A DNA stretch of 50,640 nucleotides from Rahnella rivi (GCF_019049655.1 NZ_JAFMOX010000040.1:1-50640), one strand, 5' to 3'; shown: positions 1-8,130, numbered from the stretch's first letter. The notes: a model not told the origin generated them from the letters alone. A program made the numbers and translations.

Positions 1-217
1 TGGCCATATCAGTAAAGCGGTCGGGCAAATTCGGCAAGTCGGTCACCGTCTTACCCGCACGGCGAAGCGCGATAAAATCTTCGCAGGTATTTACCTCTTT
101 CAAAGAATTATCACTTAATTTCAGCGAGATAGGTTGACTATCTTCTTGTAAAGGTTCACTAAAAACACTACCGGAAACGCATGCAAGCAACACACCCACG
201 ATAATTTTATAATTCAT
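1..217 (-). CDS. Small exported protein, partial (C-terminus beyond window)
   Basis: An open frame starts with ATG at 217 on the minus strand, preceded by an AGAGGG ribosome site, and runs off the left edge (about 72 codons seen). The N-terminus is a plausible signal peptide: MNYK, then a hydrophobic stretch IIVGVLLACVSGSVF. Cleavage could follow VFS, or the LLAC could act as a lipobox with Cys13, so lipoprotein or periplasmic protein are both possible. The mature part is acidic and unrecognised, with a single Cys. No function is assigned. Confidence 0.55.
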   Translation of the reverse strand, partial: MNYKIIVGVLLACVSGSVFSEPLQEDSQPISLKLSDNSLKEVNTCEDFIALRRAGKTVTDLPNLPDRFTDMA

Positions 218-407
218 AATCCCTCTTTAAACACGAAATGTAAGGTGCAAAGACACAATATACTTTACATCGAATTCTGATACCCGCTACCCCCAAAATT
301 CATGGCGCGCTCAGAATACCTGTTTTATTTGTATGGCTGATTTTTATGCCCAGTTAGTAATTCCTCAATCAACTGAGAGATAAAATGCGTACTTCCGCTC
401 CTCGCTC

Positions 408-821
408 TCAGCAGACCTTCAGCGTCACGTGTTTGTCTGCTGTGTGCCAGTCGCACGCGATCCCATGCTGATCGACGGTGTCTTTCAGATGTTGAAGTCC
501 GTACTGTAAAAGGCGGCGATAAGTATGCGCCTGCTCCAGCTCAGCCGACGTGCTGCCGACGGTATGAGGCAAATCGATAACAAATCCCGAATTACGCGCC
601 GAGGCATTATCCGCAACATCCAGCGCTTCAAGCACCACCACGTCTTCGTGCGGACGAAGTTCGGCAATTCGCCGTGCAAATACCAGCCCCGCAAACCCGG
701 CGCCAATCACCAGCCAGTCAGCCGTAACCTTACCGTGCAAGCCGGGATGACGTGGCGTAATACCCCGCAGCGCGGCCCAACCATTGATATTTTGATCAAG
801 AGGTAAATGTTTAATTTTCAT
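408..821 (-). pseudogene. Truncated FAD-dependent oxidoreductase (DAO family), N-terminal fragment
   Basis: 137 codons carry the dinucleotide-binding start of a DAO-type amine/amino-acid oxidase: ADWLVIGAGFAGLVFARRIA at about residues 34-53, then an acidic strand end (VVVLEA) and the family-like ARNSGFVIDLPH segment. Complete members are about 400 residues, so roughly two thirds is missing, including the substrate and C-terminal FAD-contact regions. The frame ends at 408 with a short non-family tail (KVC). A second minus-strand frame continues from the junction to a stop at 325-327 and encodes about 28 residues (ending HKNQPYK) that do not look like DAO sequence. This looks like a gene broken by deletion or rearrangement, probably non-functional. 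Confidence 0.6.
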
Positions 822-1153
822 GGGTGAGTCATATCGTTATCCCTGGTGGTGCGATCCTAATAGACAGCCGTATAGATGTCTAATACGTCATTGGGCTAAC
901 GATATGCCGCAGCAGGAGATCCGCGTGGGGTAATTTGCGCTTACAAAGGCGAGCGGAAGAAATAGTCTCTCTTCGACGATCGATCGGCCGATCCGGCTCG
1001 TATCTATAATTTCGATAGTGATATCGAAATTATCCGTTAGAGCAAAGATGAGAATTACTTTAATAATAGCAACGTGAGCATCGTGTTGAATATTTAGCAT
1101 TATAACGAGAACACTTATTTCCATGAAATTGAAAAAATAATATGGAGTATTAA
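822..1153. other. Divergent intergenic region with dyad repeats
   Basis: 332 bases without a credible gene lie between the broken oxidoreductase and the hydrolase operon. They contain TAGACA/TGTCTA half-sites (861-866, 877-882), the palindrome GATCGGCCGATC (982-993) and a strong 12-bp dyad at 1006-1033. The stretch before 1154 is AT-rich and probably holds the operon promoter, but no confident -10/-35 pair was identified. Confidence 0.5.
1006..1033. promoter_or_regulatory. Perfect 12-bp inverted repeat, candidate operator
   Basis: ATAATTTCGATA, a 4-base spacer GTGA, then TATCGAAATTAT: every base of the arms is complementary. It lies about 120 bases upstream of the hydrolase operon start. There is no T-tract, and the size suits a dimeric regulator, so an operator is more likely than a terminator. 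The binding protein is unknown; no regulator gene sits directly beside it. Confidence 0.45.
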
Positions 1154-1936
1154 ATGTTTATTCGGCCACTTAAATTAACTCAGCACGTCGACGTGCAGGG
1201 TCAAAAAAATGCAACTACGGTGGTGCTTCTTCATTCTTTGGGGACGGATTTGCACCTTTGGGATTTGCAAATGCCGCGTCTGAGTGAACGTTATCGCGTT
1301 GTTCGCCTGGACATTCGCGGGCATGGATTAAGCGCAGTCGACGCTCTGCCATTTTCAATGTCAGATTTGGCAGACGATGTCGTGGCGGCGCTGGATCATC
1401 TTCAAATCAATGAGTTCTATGTGGCAGGGGTGTCAATCGGCGGGACAATAGCGCAATGGATTGGATTTAAGATACCCAAACGAGTTAAGGGAATGATTAT
1501 TATTGATACTGCACTTGTGAATGCCGCCCCGCCTTCGCTCTGGCGAGCCAGGGCTGAAGATGTATTCCACCACGGTGTCGAACATCTGGAGATGGGAATT
1601 TTAAGCAAATGGGTGACACCGAAATTTATCGACTCGCCTTACGCAGACGGGATGAAGCAGATGCTGCGCCGGACAACCGTTGAAGCCTTCGCGGGTTGCT
1701 CTTATGCCATCGCCGATACTGATCTGACCGATATGACTATTCCGGGGGTAAGGGCTGTTGTGGTGAGAGGGAGCGAGGATCAACTTACGCCCCCGGACTA
1801 CGCGCAACGGCTGGCCGAAAAGCGTCATGCAGAATTGCATACCCTGCCCGACGCAGCGCATTTACCGAATTTTGAGCAACCCGAGGCGCTTACTGATGAA
1901 ATCGTCTCGTTTATTGAGAAGAAGGATACGCATTAA
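1154..1936 (+). CDS. Alpha/beta hydrolase, PcaD (3-oxoadipate enol-lactonase)-like
   Basis: 260 residues, the usual length for enol-lactone hydrolases. The fold signature is complete: oxyanion loop HSLG (27-30), RGHG (55-58), nucleophile elbow GVSIGG with Ser94, acid Asp209 in GSEDQLTPP, and His236 in AAHLPNFEQP. The HSLGTDLHLWD start and the DLADDVVAALDHL helix resemble PcaD and its relatives; the true substrate (enol-lactone, ester or other) cannot be read from sequence. Expected to be cytoplasmic, with no signal peptide. GGAG lies 8 bases before the ATG. It is the first gene of a four-gene operon with a cyclophilin, a tautomerase-like protein and an MBL hydrolase. No pcaHGBC genes are nearby, so a role in the beta-ketoadipate pathway is not implied. 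Confidence 0.8.
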   Translation: MFIRPLKLTQHVDVQGQKNATTVVLLHSLGTDLHLWDLQMPRLSERYRVVRLDIRGHGLSAVDALPFSMSDLADDVVAALDHLQINEFYVAGVSIGGTIAQWIGFKIPKRVKGMIIIDTALVNAAPPSLWRARAEDVFHHGVEHLEMGILSKWVTPKFIDSPYADGMKQMLRRTTVEAFAGCSYAIADTDLTDMTIPGVRAVVVRGSEDQLTPPDYAQRLAEKRHAELHTLPDAAHLPNFEQPEALTDEIVSFIEKKDTH

Positions 1937-1953
1937 CACTCGGAGTGAATCTT

Positions 1954-2520
1954 ATGAATCGTCGGTTGTTTATTGGCGCAAGCCTGAGCCTGTGCGCAGG
2001 TGCTTTAATGCTTCCTGCCGCATTAAAAGGGTTAATGGATCAGGAGGGCGATCTCCTCGAGATGGAACTGAAGGGGGGAACCGTCACCATCCGTTTATTT
2101 TCCGATTTAGCCCCCCGGCATGTTGAACGCATAAAATCTCTGGTGCAGGCCAAATTTTACGATGGCATGCCGTTTAGCCGGGTCATTGAGGGTTTTATGG
2201 CGCAAACGGGTGATCCGATAAAAGAGACAGGGCTGGATTACATGAGATTACCGGCGCTGACCGCAGAATTTAATCCTCTGCCTTTCGAGCGAGGTACAGT
2301 CGGCATGGCCAGATCACGGCATCCACACAGCGCCAGCCATCAGTTTTTTATCACCTCCGCCAGAGCAGGGTATTTAGACCAAAAATACACGGCTTTTGGG
2401 CAAGTCACGCGTGGCATTGAGTTAATTGATAAGCTCCGCCAGGGGGAGCCTGAAATAGGCACGGTGGTTAATCCGGATATCATAAAAAGCATGAGGTTAG
2501 TCTCTGCCAGAGCAGTATAA
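1954..2520 (+). CDS. Cyclophilin-type peptidyl-prolyl isomerase with Tat-like signal
   Basis: 188 residues. After a signal sequence comes a small cyclophilin domain: FYDGMPFSRVIEGFMAQTGD (69-87) containing the catalytic Arg76, then GMARSRHPHSASHQFFI (117-133), the Gln-Phe-Phe core. It should catalyse cis-trans isomerisation of X-Pro bonds, probably outside the cytoplasm. The N-terminus MNRRLFIGASLSL has adjacent arginines before a hydrophobic stretch, resembling a Tat signal rather than the Sec signal of PpiA. ATG 1954 is preferred because CGGAG lies 8 bases upstream; an in-frame GTG at 1945 overlaps that site. The gene follows the hydrolase by 17 bases, so it is probably co-transcribed. A cyclophilin in a catabolic-type operon is unusual. 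Confidence 0.8.
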   Translation: MNRRLFIGASLSLCAGALMLPAALKGLMDQEGDLLEMELKGGTVTIRLFSDLAPRHVERIKSLVQAKFYDGMPFSRVIEGFMAQTGDPIKETGLDYMRLPALTAEFNPLPFERGTVGMARSRHPHSASHQFFITSARAGYLDQKYTAFGQVTRGIELIDKLRQGEPEIGTVVNPDIIKSMRLVSARAV

Positions 2521-2563
2521 ACCGCCCACGGGTTAATTATTCATTCGAAGGAGTCGATGTAAA

Positions 2564-2890
2564 ATGCCCAGCATTACGCTCTATACGTCTGCAAGCCATC
2601 GGTTAGATGCAGATTCTTTTGCGGAATTTTCAACCGCTTTAGCCCTTCTCGCCAAAGAGATACTGAAAGCGAAAGAAAATAATATTCACATCAGCGTTCT
2701 CACCGCAGAGATAGGTTTTGGCACGCCGGTCTACTTTGAAGCCAGGCTCAGGCAGGAAGTTTTCCGAACGGTGTCCGTGCTGGATGAATTCATGCATCAG
2801 GTGGATTTATTAATTAAGGAGAAGACAGGAGTCACAGCGAGAATTCGTTGTTTCTCTTTTGACGCGAGTAATATTTATGCAAAGAACTAA
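2564..2890 (+). CDS. Tautomerase-superfamily-like small protein
   Basis: 108 residues beginning Met-Pro, which would expose an N-terminal proline after Met removal, the catalytic residue of the tautomerase superfamily. The predicted pattern is strand (SITLYTS), long helix (15-40), strand (HISVLTAEIGFG), helix (66-88) and final strand (TARIRCFSFDA), compatible with a MIF/CHMI-like beta-alpha-beta repeat. Similarity to any named member is weak by eye, so the activity (tautomerase or isomerase) is inference. An AAGGAG site precedes the ATG. It sits between the cyclophilin (43-base gap) and the MBL hydrolase (10-base gap), inside the same operon, where an enol/keto isomerase beside two hydrolases would make chemical sense. 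Confidence 0.5.
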   Translation: MPSITLYTSASHRLDADSFAEFSTALALLAKEILKAKENNIHISVLTAEIGFGTPVYFEARLRQEVFRTVSVLDEFMHQVDLLIKEKTGVTARIRCFSFDASNIYAKN

Positions 2891-2900
2891 GGAACAGATT

Positions 2901-3737
2901 ATGAATGCCAATTTTCCAACCAGAGATCTCGGCGATACAGAGGTCATAGCGGTGAGCGATGGATATTTGCAGGTCGGGTTCGGAATGCTTTCAAATGTGG
3001 ATGAACAAGAGTGCGAGGAAATTCAGCGCAGCGCACAAGTCAGTGAACTCAATGCGGTGCATATCAATACCTTCTTAATACGCAGGAAAGGAAAAAATAC
3101 TCTTATTGATAGCGGGGCAGGTGGTGTTAAGGGATGGGGAGGCAGGCTGATTGCCAATCTCGCCAGGCTGGATATACAACCTGACGATATTGACGCCGTT
3201 CTTCTCACCCACGCACATCCAGACCATATTGGCGGTTTATTAAGTGCAGAAGGTGAAGCTGTATTTTCGAATGCCGAATTGATCATCAATGGCGATGAAT
3301 TTAATTATCTGGAAGACGATGAAAATTTCGCTGCCGTCAGTGACCGGATAAAAGGTAATTTCCTGTTAGCGCGGAGCATATTTAAAAAGTATCAGAAAAG
3401 TCTTCGCCTGGTCGACAATGGCGAGATATTTCCCGGCGTTTTTGCCATCCCGCTGAAAGGTCACACGCCGGGGCATACGGGGTACCGGATTGAGGGCAGC
3501 AAAAGCAGTCTGTTGATTTGGGGTGATATTGTTCATTTCCCTCATATTCAACTGCTTAAACCGGAGGTTGCCATTGCCTTTGACTATGATCCTCAACTGG
3601 CGGCAGAGACACGTACTCACCTGCTTGAGAGGGTTAGCCTGGACAAGATCCTGGTCGGTGGTATGCATTTTGGTGAGCAAGGATTTGGTTATATTGAAAA
3701 GCGTAAATCGGGATATGGGATCGTCGATATCGAATAG
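2901..3737 (+). CDS. Metallo-beta-lactamase-fold hydrolase (methyl parathion hydrolase/lactonase-like)
   Basis: 278 residues from ATG 2901, chosen because AAGGA lies 7 bases upstream; longer TTG/ATG options overlap the preceding gene. The dinuclear metal ligands are all present: HAHPDH (104-109), GHTPGHTG with His188/His192, Asp209 in WGDIVH, and His256 in VGGMHFG. The layout and the GHTPGHTGYRIE to AIAFDYDP stretch resemble the methyl parathion hydrolase / AHL-lactonase branch of MBL proteins. No export signal is seen, unlike periplasmic MPH. Likely reactions are lactone or phosphotriester/ester hydrolysis; the natural substrate is unknown. It is the last gene of the operon beginning at 1154. 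Confidence 0.8.
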   Translation: MNANFPTRDLGDTEVIAVSDGYLQVGFGMLSNVDEQECEEIQRSAQVSELNAVHINTFLIRRKGKNTLIDSGAGGVKGWGGRLIANLARLDIQPDDIDAVLLTHAHPDHIGGLLSAEGEAVFSNAELIINGDEFNYLEDDENFAAVSDRIKGNFLLARSIFKKYQKSLRLVDNGEIFPGVFAIPLKGHTPGHTGYRIEGSKSSLLIWGDIVHFPHIQLLKPEVAIAFDYDPQLAAETRTHLLERVSLDKILVGGMHFGEQGFGYIEKRKSGYGIVDIE

Positions 3738-3930
3738 TTAACAACTGTAGGTATGACGTTCTGCTCTGAAATGAATTTATTTCCTGACCGGCAACGCAAC
3801 GTGGCATTTTTGGCGATATACCAGACCCACTGACGTTGCCTTGCCGTTATTAATTTTTTCCTGTGTAACATTGTCGCTATACAACTGAATAAATTTTCCG
3901 GCATAAAATCCTATCCTCAGGGGGAACGCA

Positions 3931-5145
3931 ATGAATCCTGCAATAAAGAGAGAAATAAGTCTTGATGCTATTCACGGTGACGTAAATGAAGTAGAGAGTC
4001 GTAAGTCAATCACGACAGATAAATTACCGCCACCGCCAAAATTGCCATCGCTTACGGGAAGCAGATTCTGGGCTGCTTTTTTAGTATTTTTATTTCACTC
4101 ATCGCTGGCCAGCGATCTCGCTCCATTTTCAGATCCCACTGTTCAGCATATTTTCACTGTTATCATGGGTAAAGCGGGTTGGCTGGGTGTTTCATATTTC
4201 TTCATACTCAGCGGATTTATTATGGTGTGGTCCGCGAAAGATAACGACACCGTGGGTGATTTTTACCTGCGACGGTTTGCAAAGATTTATCCCACCCACT
4301 GTCTGACCCTGGTAATGGCGTTCATTATTGGTGCCATCAGCATATATCAATATAAACTATGGACATCAAATCTTCTGCTATTGAATACCTGGGTTGATGA
4401 TGTTCACTATTTTTTTGTAGGTAACAGACCCAGCTGGTCTCTTTGCATAGAGGCAATGTTTTATCTCTCTTTTCCCTTTCTTTTTAGAGTCATGAAGGCA
4501 ATACCTAAAAAATTCGATTTACTTGGATTCACAATCGTTACCGCGGCATCCTTATTGGTTCAGACGTATATTTATCTTTGGGTTGAGCCAAACACGATGA
4601 TGGGGGCGTTTCCTATTTCACAGCAGCACTTTTGGATTTCGTATATTTTTCCTCCATCACGCATCTTTGAGTTTCTGGCCGGTATGTTTGCAGCACGGTT
4701 GTTGATGAACGGACGAGCACTCGTACTGACGAAAACGGCTTCGCTTGCCCTGCTTGCCGTGACTTACATCGGATCCATGTACATCCCGTACCAATTCAGT
4801 ATGAGTGTAGTTTTCATTATTCCTGTCTGTTTATTAATTATTTCGATTGCGGGTGATGATTTAAAAAACCGAAATACAATGCTGAACGCTAAAACGTCTG
4901 TGTGGTTAGGAGAGATATCTTATGCATTTTATATGGTTCATTTTTTAGTGCTCTTCTATTTCCTCAATCTCACTGCCGGGAGAAAATTCAGTTTACCGGA
5001 AGGTATTATGCTTCTCGTCGTTGCGTTAGTTCTCACCGTCTCATTTGCATCATTCTTGTATAAGTACTTTGAAGTGCCAATGATGAAGTTAATCCTGGAA
5101 AAGTGCAGAAAGAAAGGGTTTTTGATTCTGCGTAAGCCGGCATAA
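3931..5145 (+). CDS. Integral membrane acyltransferase, AT3/OafA family
   Basis: 404 residues. A hydrophilic N-terminal tail of about 42 residues is followed by around ten membrane segments. The family marks are present: FWAAFLVFLFHSS with the membrane-embedded His56, and GVSYFFILSGFIMVW (86-100). AT3 proteins move acyl groups (often acetyl) across the inner membrane onto lipopolysaccharide, exopolysaccharide, peptidoglycan or small molecules. There is no C-terminal SGNH domain, so the acceptor cannot be guessed from domain content. A strong AGGGGG site precedes the ATG. It is 193 bases beyond the MBL gene, so may be separately transcribed, and is convergent with the LysR gene. Base composition is AT-rich compared with the core genes further right. 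Confidence 0.8.
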   Translation: MNPAIKREISLDAIHGDVNEVESRKSITTDKLPPPPKLPSLTGSRFWAAFLVFLFHSSLASDLAPFSDPTVQHIFTVIMGKAGWLGVSYFFILSGFIMVWSAKDNDTVGDFYLRRFAKIYPTHCLTLVMAFIIGAISIYQYKLWTSNLLLLNTWVDDVHYFFVGNRPSWSLCIEAMFYLSFPFLFRVMKAIPKKFDLLGFTIVTAASLLVQTYIYLWVEPNTMMGAFPISQQHFWISYIFPPSRIFEFLAGMFAARLLMNGRALVLTKTASLALLAVTYIGSMYIPYQFSMSVVFIIPVCLLIISIAGDDLKNRNTMLNAKTSVWLGEISYAFYMVHFLVLFYFLNLTAGRKFSLPEGIMLLVVALVLTVSFASFLYKYFEVPMMKLILEKCRKKGFLILRKPA

Positions 5146-5217
5146 TCTTTGGCAGGGAATTGATTCTCTCTTTATCAAAAAGCGTTTATTCCGAAAGATT
5201 TAGCATATTTTGAGTGG

Positions 5218-5244
5218 GAGGGCATACGCCAGAGGTATGCTCTC
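5218..5244. other. Stem-loop between convergent genes
   Basis: GAGGGCATAC pairs with GTATGCTCTC across a 7-base loop (ten pairs, one G-T). It lies between the ends of the acyltransferase and the LysR gene. No U-tract follows on either strand, so it is at best a weak terminator or an mRNA 3'-end structure. Confidence 0.4.
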
Positions 5245-5308
5245 AACCTCTGTTTGATGAGTGGCCATCAATAAGATAGGGAATTTGTTCCTGTTTACGC
5301 CGAAAGAG

Positions 5309-6196
5309 TTAATAACCGATATTGTGCAGTCGGGGATCCTGAAAAACGGAGGTTATTATGCCTCTGAATTTAGTGCTATCCAGGTAAGGTGAATCGGTAC
5401 GGTAAACAAGTTCTATTTTGAAGTCATTGAACTGGCCACAGAGTTCGTGAATTTTTATCTTGTTTTGCACTTCGCCGCTGATCGAACAACGTAATACTAA
5501 CGACACGCCTTTTCCCGCAGCAATGCTCGAGAACAGCACGGGATAGGATCCGCATTCGACTACGCGCTTAGGGGTGATATGCCCTTCACTGAAAAGAACA
5601 TTATAGTTGCGTGTAGTGGTTGCACATTTCTTGCTGCTAAGCAAAAAAACTTCCCCATCCAGACTCGAGATATCTTTTATGGTTGGGTAATCTTTCTCAG
5701 TGATAATGACCAGTTCACTGGAGAGTAATATGGAACGTGCATGTTGGGTATTTGAAAAACCTGCGCCGATGATGACCGCATCAAACTCGTTTTGATCAAA
5801 AGCGCTGAGTAAGCTTATGGTATTTCCAATTGAAATATCTATGTTCCAACCCAAATCATGTCCTAAATCGATCAGTGAAGTGACAATATAGGGTGGCAAA
5901 CATTCTATAATGCCAATACGTATATTAAGTTGACTACTTTTAGAGTGGGAAATGTTGTTTTTACAATCATCTGCAAGGTTCAATATTTTAAGCGCGTAGT
6001 CATAAAGTATCTGGCCTTGCGCAGTCAGTGAGCATCCATCGTTTTTTCGATCTAATAGGGTGACATCCAGGTTATCCTCCAGGCTCCTGATTCGGTGGGA
6101 AATACTCGACTGCACTCGATTAAGACGTTCGGCTGCCTGGGTTATGTTCCCTGTCTCCACGACTGTCACGAACGCAAGAAGTTCACTTAGCTTCAT
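5309..6196 (-). CDS. LysR-type transcriptional regulator
   Basis: 295 residues. The N-terminal winged helix-turn-helix is clear: SELLAFVTVVETGNITQAAE, then SSISHRIRSLEDNL and LLDR (4-50). The C-terminal half fits an effector-binding domain. ATG 6196 is preferred because GAGG lies 6 bases upstream and it gives the normal LysR start (MKLSELLAFV); an upstream ATG at 6208 and a longer start at 6268 lack such a site. The gene is divergent from the PrpD-like gene across about 460 bases that contain an ATTG-N9-CAAT box, the classic arrangement for a LysR protein controlling the opposite operon. It is AT-richer than its target genes. The inducer is unknown. Confidence 0.85.
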   Translation of the reverse strand: MKLSELLAFVTVVETGNITQAAERLNRVQSSISHRIRSLEDNLDVTLLDRKNDGCSLTAQGQILYDYALKILNLADDCKNNISHSKSSQLNIRIGIIECLPPYIVTSLIDLGHDLGWNIDISIGNTISLLSAFDQNEFDAVIIGAGFSNTQHARSILLSSELVIITEKDYPTIKDISSLDGEVFLLSSKKCATTTRNYNVLFSEGHITPKRVVECGSYPVLFSSIAAGKGVSLVLRCSISGEVQNKIKIHELCGQFNDFKIELVYRTDSPYLDSTKFRGIITSVFQDPRLHNIGY

Positions 6197-6356
6197 TTGA
6201 GACCTCATGCTAAAAATTAGTTCACCGTCACAACAATTATTTATATTCTGTATTAATAAGTTTGTCACTATGTTTTAACCCCCCTGGAGATGCAGGTCCG
6301 ATCACTTTTTGGCCACGTTAAGGGCGGGTCAGTATTATTACTCTTCAAACAGACAT

Positions 6357-6376
6357 TAATTCTGAATTGTGAATTA
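6357..6376. promoter_or_regulatory. Inverted repeat TAATTC-N8-GAATTA
   Basis: A perfect 6-bp dyad in the divergent region between the LysR gene and the PrpD-like operon. It could be a secondary regulator site; AT-rich sequence makes chance occurrence possible. Confidence 0.3.
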
Positions 6377-6446
6377 TAACAACAGACTCTGCTTACACTT
6401 CCCCTCAGTAGCTCATTTCCCTGACCAGCACATTATTTTCAATAGG

Positions 6447-6469
6447 AATATTGTTACGGCATCAATATT
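6447..6469. promoter_or_regulatory. Candidate LysR box (AATATTG-N9-CAATATT)
   Basis: A perfect 7-bp dyad with a 9-base spacer containing the T-N11-A core typical of LysR-type sites (ATTG-N9-CAAT). It lies in the divergent region, 185 bases before the PrpD-like start. The neighbouring LysR protein is the natural candidate to bind it; this is inference. Confidence 0.45.
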
Positions 6470-6654
6470 TTCGATGAATCCCTCGATTTTATTCGTTGGT
6501 ATTTTATTGCCATGCCAATTAGGATTAGATTTGTGATGGCGAATTATTTCCATATAAATCAATTTGTTATCCATATCTATTTTCTGCATTTATATATTAC
6601 TGGGTCTCCATGACTTGTATTTCGATAATTCATTTTTTGGTTATGGGATGAAAT

Positions 6655-8082
6655 ATGGCGCACGCAGAGTTTGATGAGCTAATGGTTCAGCTGGTTGACT
6701 ATGCCTATGAGCAAGCAACTTTCGATAATGAGACTTTACAACTGGCCCGTTTTTGCCTTTTGGATTCGATAGGTTGCGCGATTGCCGCGTCTACCGATCA
6801 TGACTGTATGAAACTGATGGGCGCTGCTCAGTTCAGCAAGAGCCGGGACGGTGTGCCGGTTGCCGGTACCGGGCTAAGACTAGGACCTGTCGAAGCGGCC
6901 TTTCATATCGGTTCGATGATCCGCTGGCTGGAGTTCAATGACACATGGCTTGCGCAAGAGTGGGGGCATCCGTCCGATAATCTGGGCGCTATCCTGGCGG
7001 CCGCAGCATGGCAGAGTCTGGCAGCCGCGGATAAGCCAGCGACTGACATGACGGCAGTGTTGAACACGATGATTCGCGCCTATGAGATCCATGGCGTGCT
7101 GTGTCTGTCGAACTGTTTTAATGCGCTGGGTATTGATCACGTTGTATTGGTTAAGGTGGCTTCAGCGATCGCCTCTGCTCAACTGCTCGGTTTGTCAAAA
7201 GACCAGGCATTAAGTGCACTTTCCAACGCGATTATCGACGGCCATTCTCTTCGAACCTACCGGCATGCGCCCAATGCGGGAACGCGTAAGTCCTGGGCCG
7301 CGGGTGACGCGACGGCGCGTGGCCTGCAACTGGCGCTGTTCGCGCAAAGTGGCGAAATGGGTTATCCCACTGCGCTGACGGTGAGTCGGTGGGGATTCGA
7401 TGATGCGGTTTTGAGAGGCAAACCCTTTAATCTGTCGCGTAACCTGTCAGATTTTGTCATTAAGAATATCTTGTTCAAAGTCCCCAACCCTGCTGAATAC
7501 CATGCCCAGACTGCGGTAGAAGCGGCCATTAATCTTCGTCAACGGATACTTGCCGCCGGTTTCTCTCCAGAAAGCATCGAGTACGTGCGGGTGGAGACAA
7601 CGCGTCCGGCGATTCAGATCATTGATAAATCAGGGCCGCTGAATAACTCCGCCGATCGCGATCACTGTCTCCAGTACATGGTTGCGGTAGGGCTTCAAAC
7701 CGGAAACCTGACGATTAAGGATTTCCACGAGCCGCTCGCCAGCGATCCTTTGCTGGATGCCCTGCGATTGAAGATTACCTGCACTGAACGTCCTTCCTTT
7801 ACAGAGAGCTACTACGACGCAGAAAAGCGCGCCATTCCGAATGCGCTCTTTCTGAAATGTCATGGAATGACGGAGGAACTCTCTGAAACCATCGAATATC
7901 CGCTCGGACATGTCCGTCGTCGTGACGAGTGTTTCGAGGCGCTGCTCACCAAATTCCATCTGAATCTTTCGGACAGCCCGCTGGGTGACCGGTCCCATAT
8001 TCTGGCCGAAACCCTGATTAGTGAATCGAAACTGGATGCCATGTCCGTTACCGACCTCCTGAGAATGTTTTCCTGGGACTAG
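6655..8082 (+). CDS. MmgE/PrpD-family dehydratase, PrpD-like
   Basis: 475 residues, close to 2-methylcitrate dehydratase PrpD (about 483). Family active-site segments are retained: RWLEFNDTWLAQEWGHPSDN (90-109), RKSWAAGDAT with Lys212, NPAEYHAQTAVEAA with His283, DKSGPLNNSADRDHC (324-338) and YYDAEKRAIPNAL. This argues for dehydration (or related chemistry) of a citrate- or methylcitrate-like hydroxy acid. No prpB, prpC, prpE or aconitase gene is nearby; instead it starts an operon with a GAPDH-fold protein, an APH-fold kinase-like protein and an exporter, so the substrate may differ from 2-methylcitrate. The superfamily also includes cis-aconitate decarboxylase and iminodisuccinate epimerase. 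Expected to be cytoplasmic. Confidence 0.85.
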   Translation: MAHAEFDELMVQLVDYAYEQATFDNETLQLARFCLLDSIGCAIAASTDHDCMKLMGAAQFSKSRDGVPVAGTGLRLGPVEAAFHIGSMIRWLEFNDTWLAQEWGHPSDNLGAILAAAAWQSLAAADKPATDMTAVLNTMIRAYEIHGVLCLSNCFNALGIDHVVLVKVASAIASAQLLGLSKDQALSALSNAIIDGHSLRTYRHAPNAGTRKSWAAGDATARGLQLALFAQSGEMGYPTALTVSRWGFDDAVLRGKPFNLSRNLSDFVIKNILFKVPNPAEYHAQTAVEAAINLRQRILAAGFSPESIEYVRVETTRPAIQIIDKSGPLNNSADRDHCLQYMVAVGLQTGNLTIKDFHEPLASDPLLDALRLKITCTERPSFTESYYDAEKRAIPNALFLKCHGMTEELSETIEYPLGHVRRRDECFEALLTKFHLNLSDSPLGDRSHILAETLISESKLDAMSVTDLLRMFSWD

Positions 8083-8130
8083 GCCGCATCTAAAACACTT
8101 TCAGTTATTCCTTTAGCGCGAGGTAGTGAA

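Larger units (their letters stand above)
6197..6654. other. Divergent promoter region of LysR gene and PrpD-like operon
   Basis: A 458-base AT-rich region with no credible gene. It holds two inverted repeats suitable for LysR binding, listed separately. The long leader before 6655 leaves room for promoter and operator but no confident -10/-35 pair was picked. Confidence 0.5.

Noticed and set aside
888..1124. 78-codon minus-strand frame upstream of the hydrolase operon
   Set aside because: It runs through the perfect dyad and promoter region and has no family features or ribosome site.
3738..3930. 71-codon minus-strand frame between the MBL and acyltransferase genes
   Set aside because: No start signal or recognisable protein features; probably chance in a non-coding gap.
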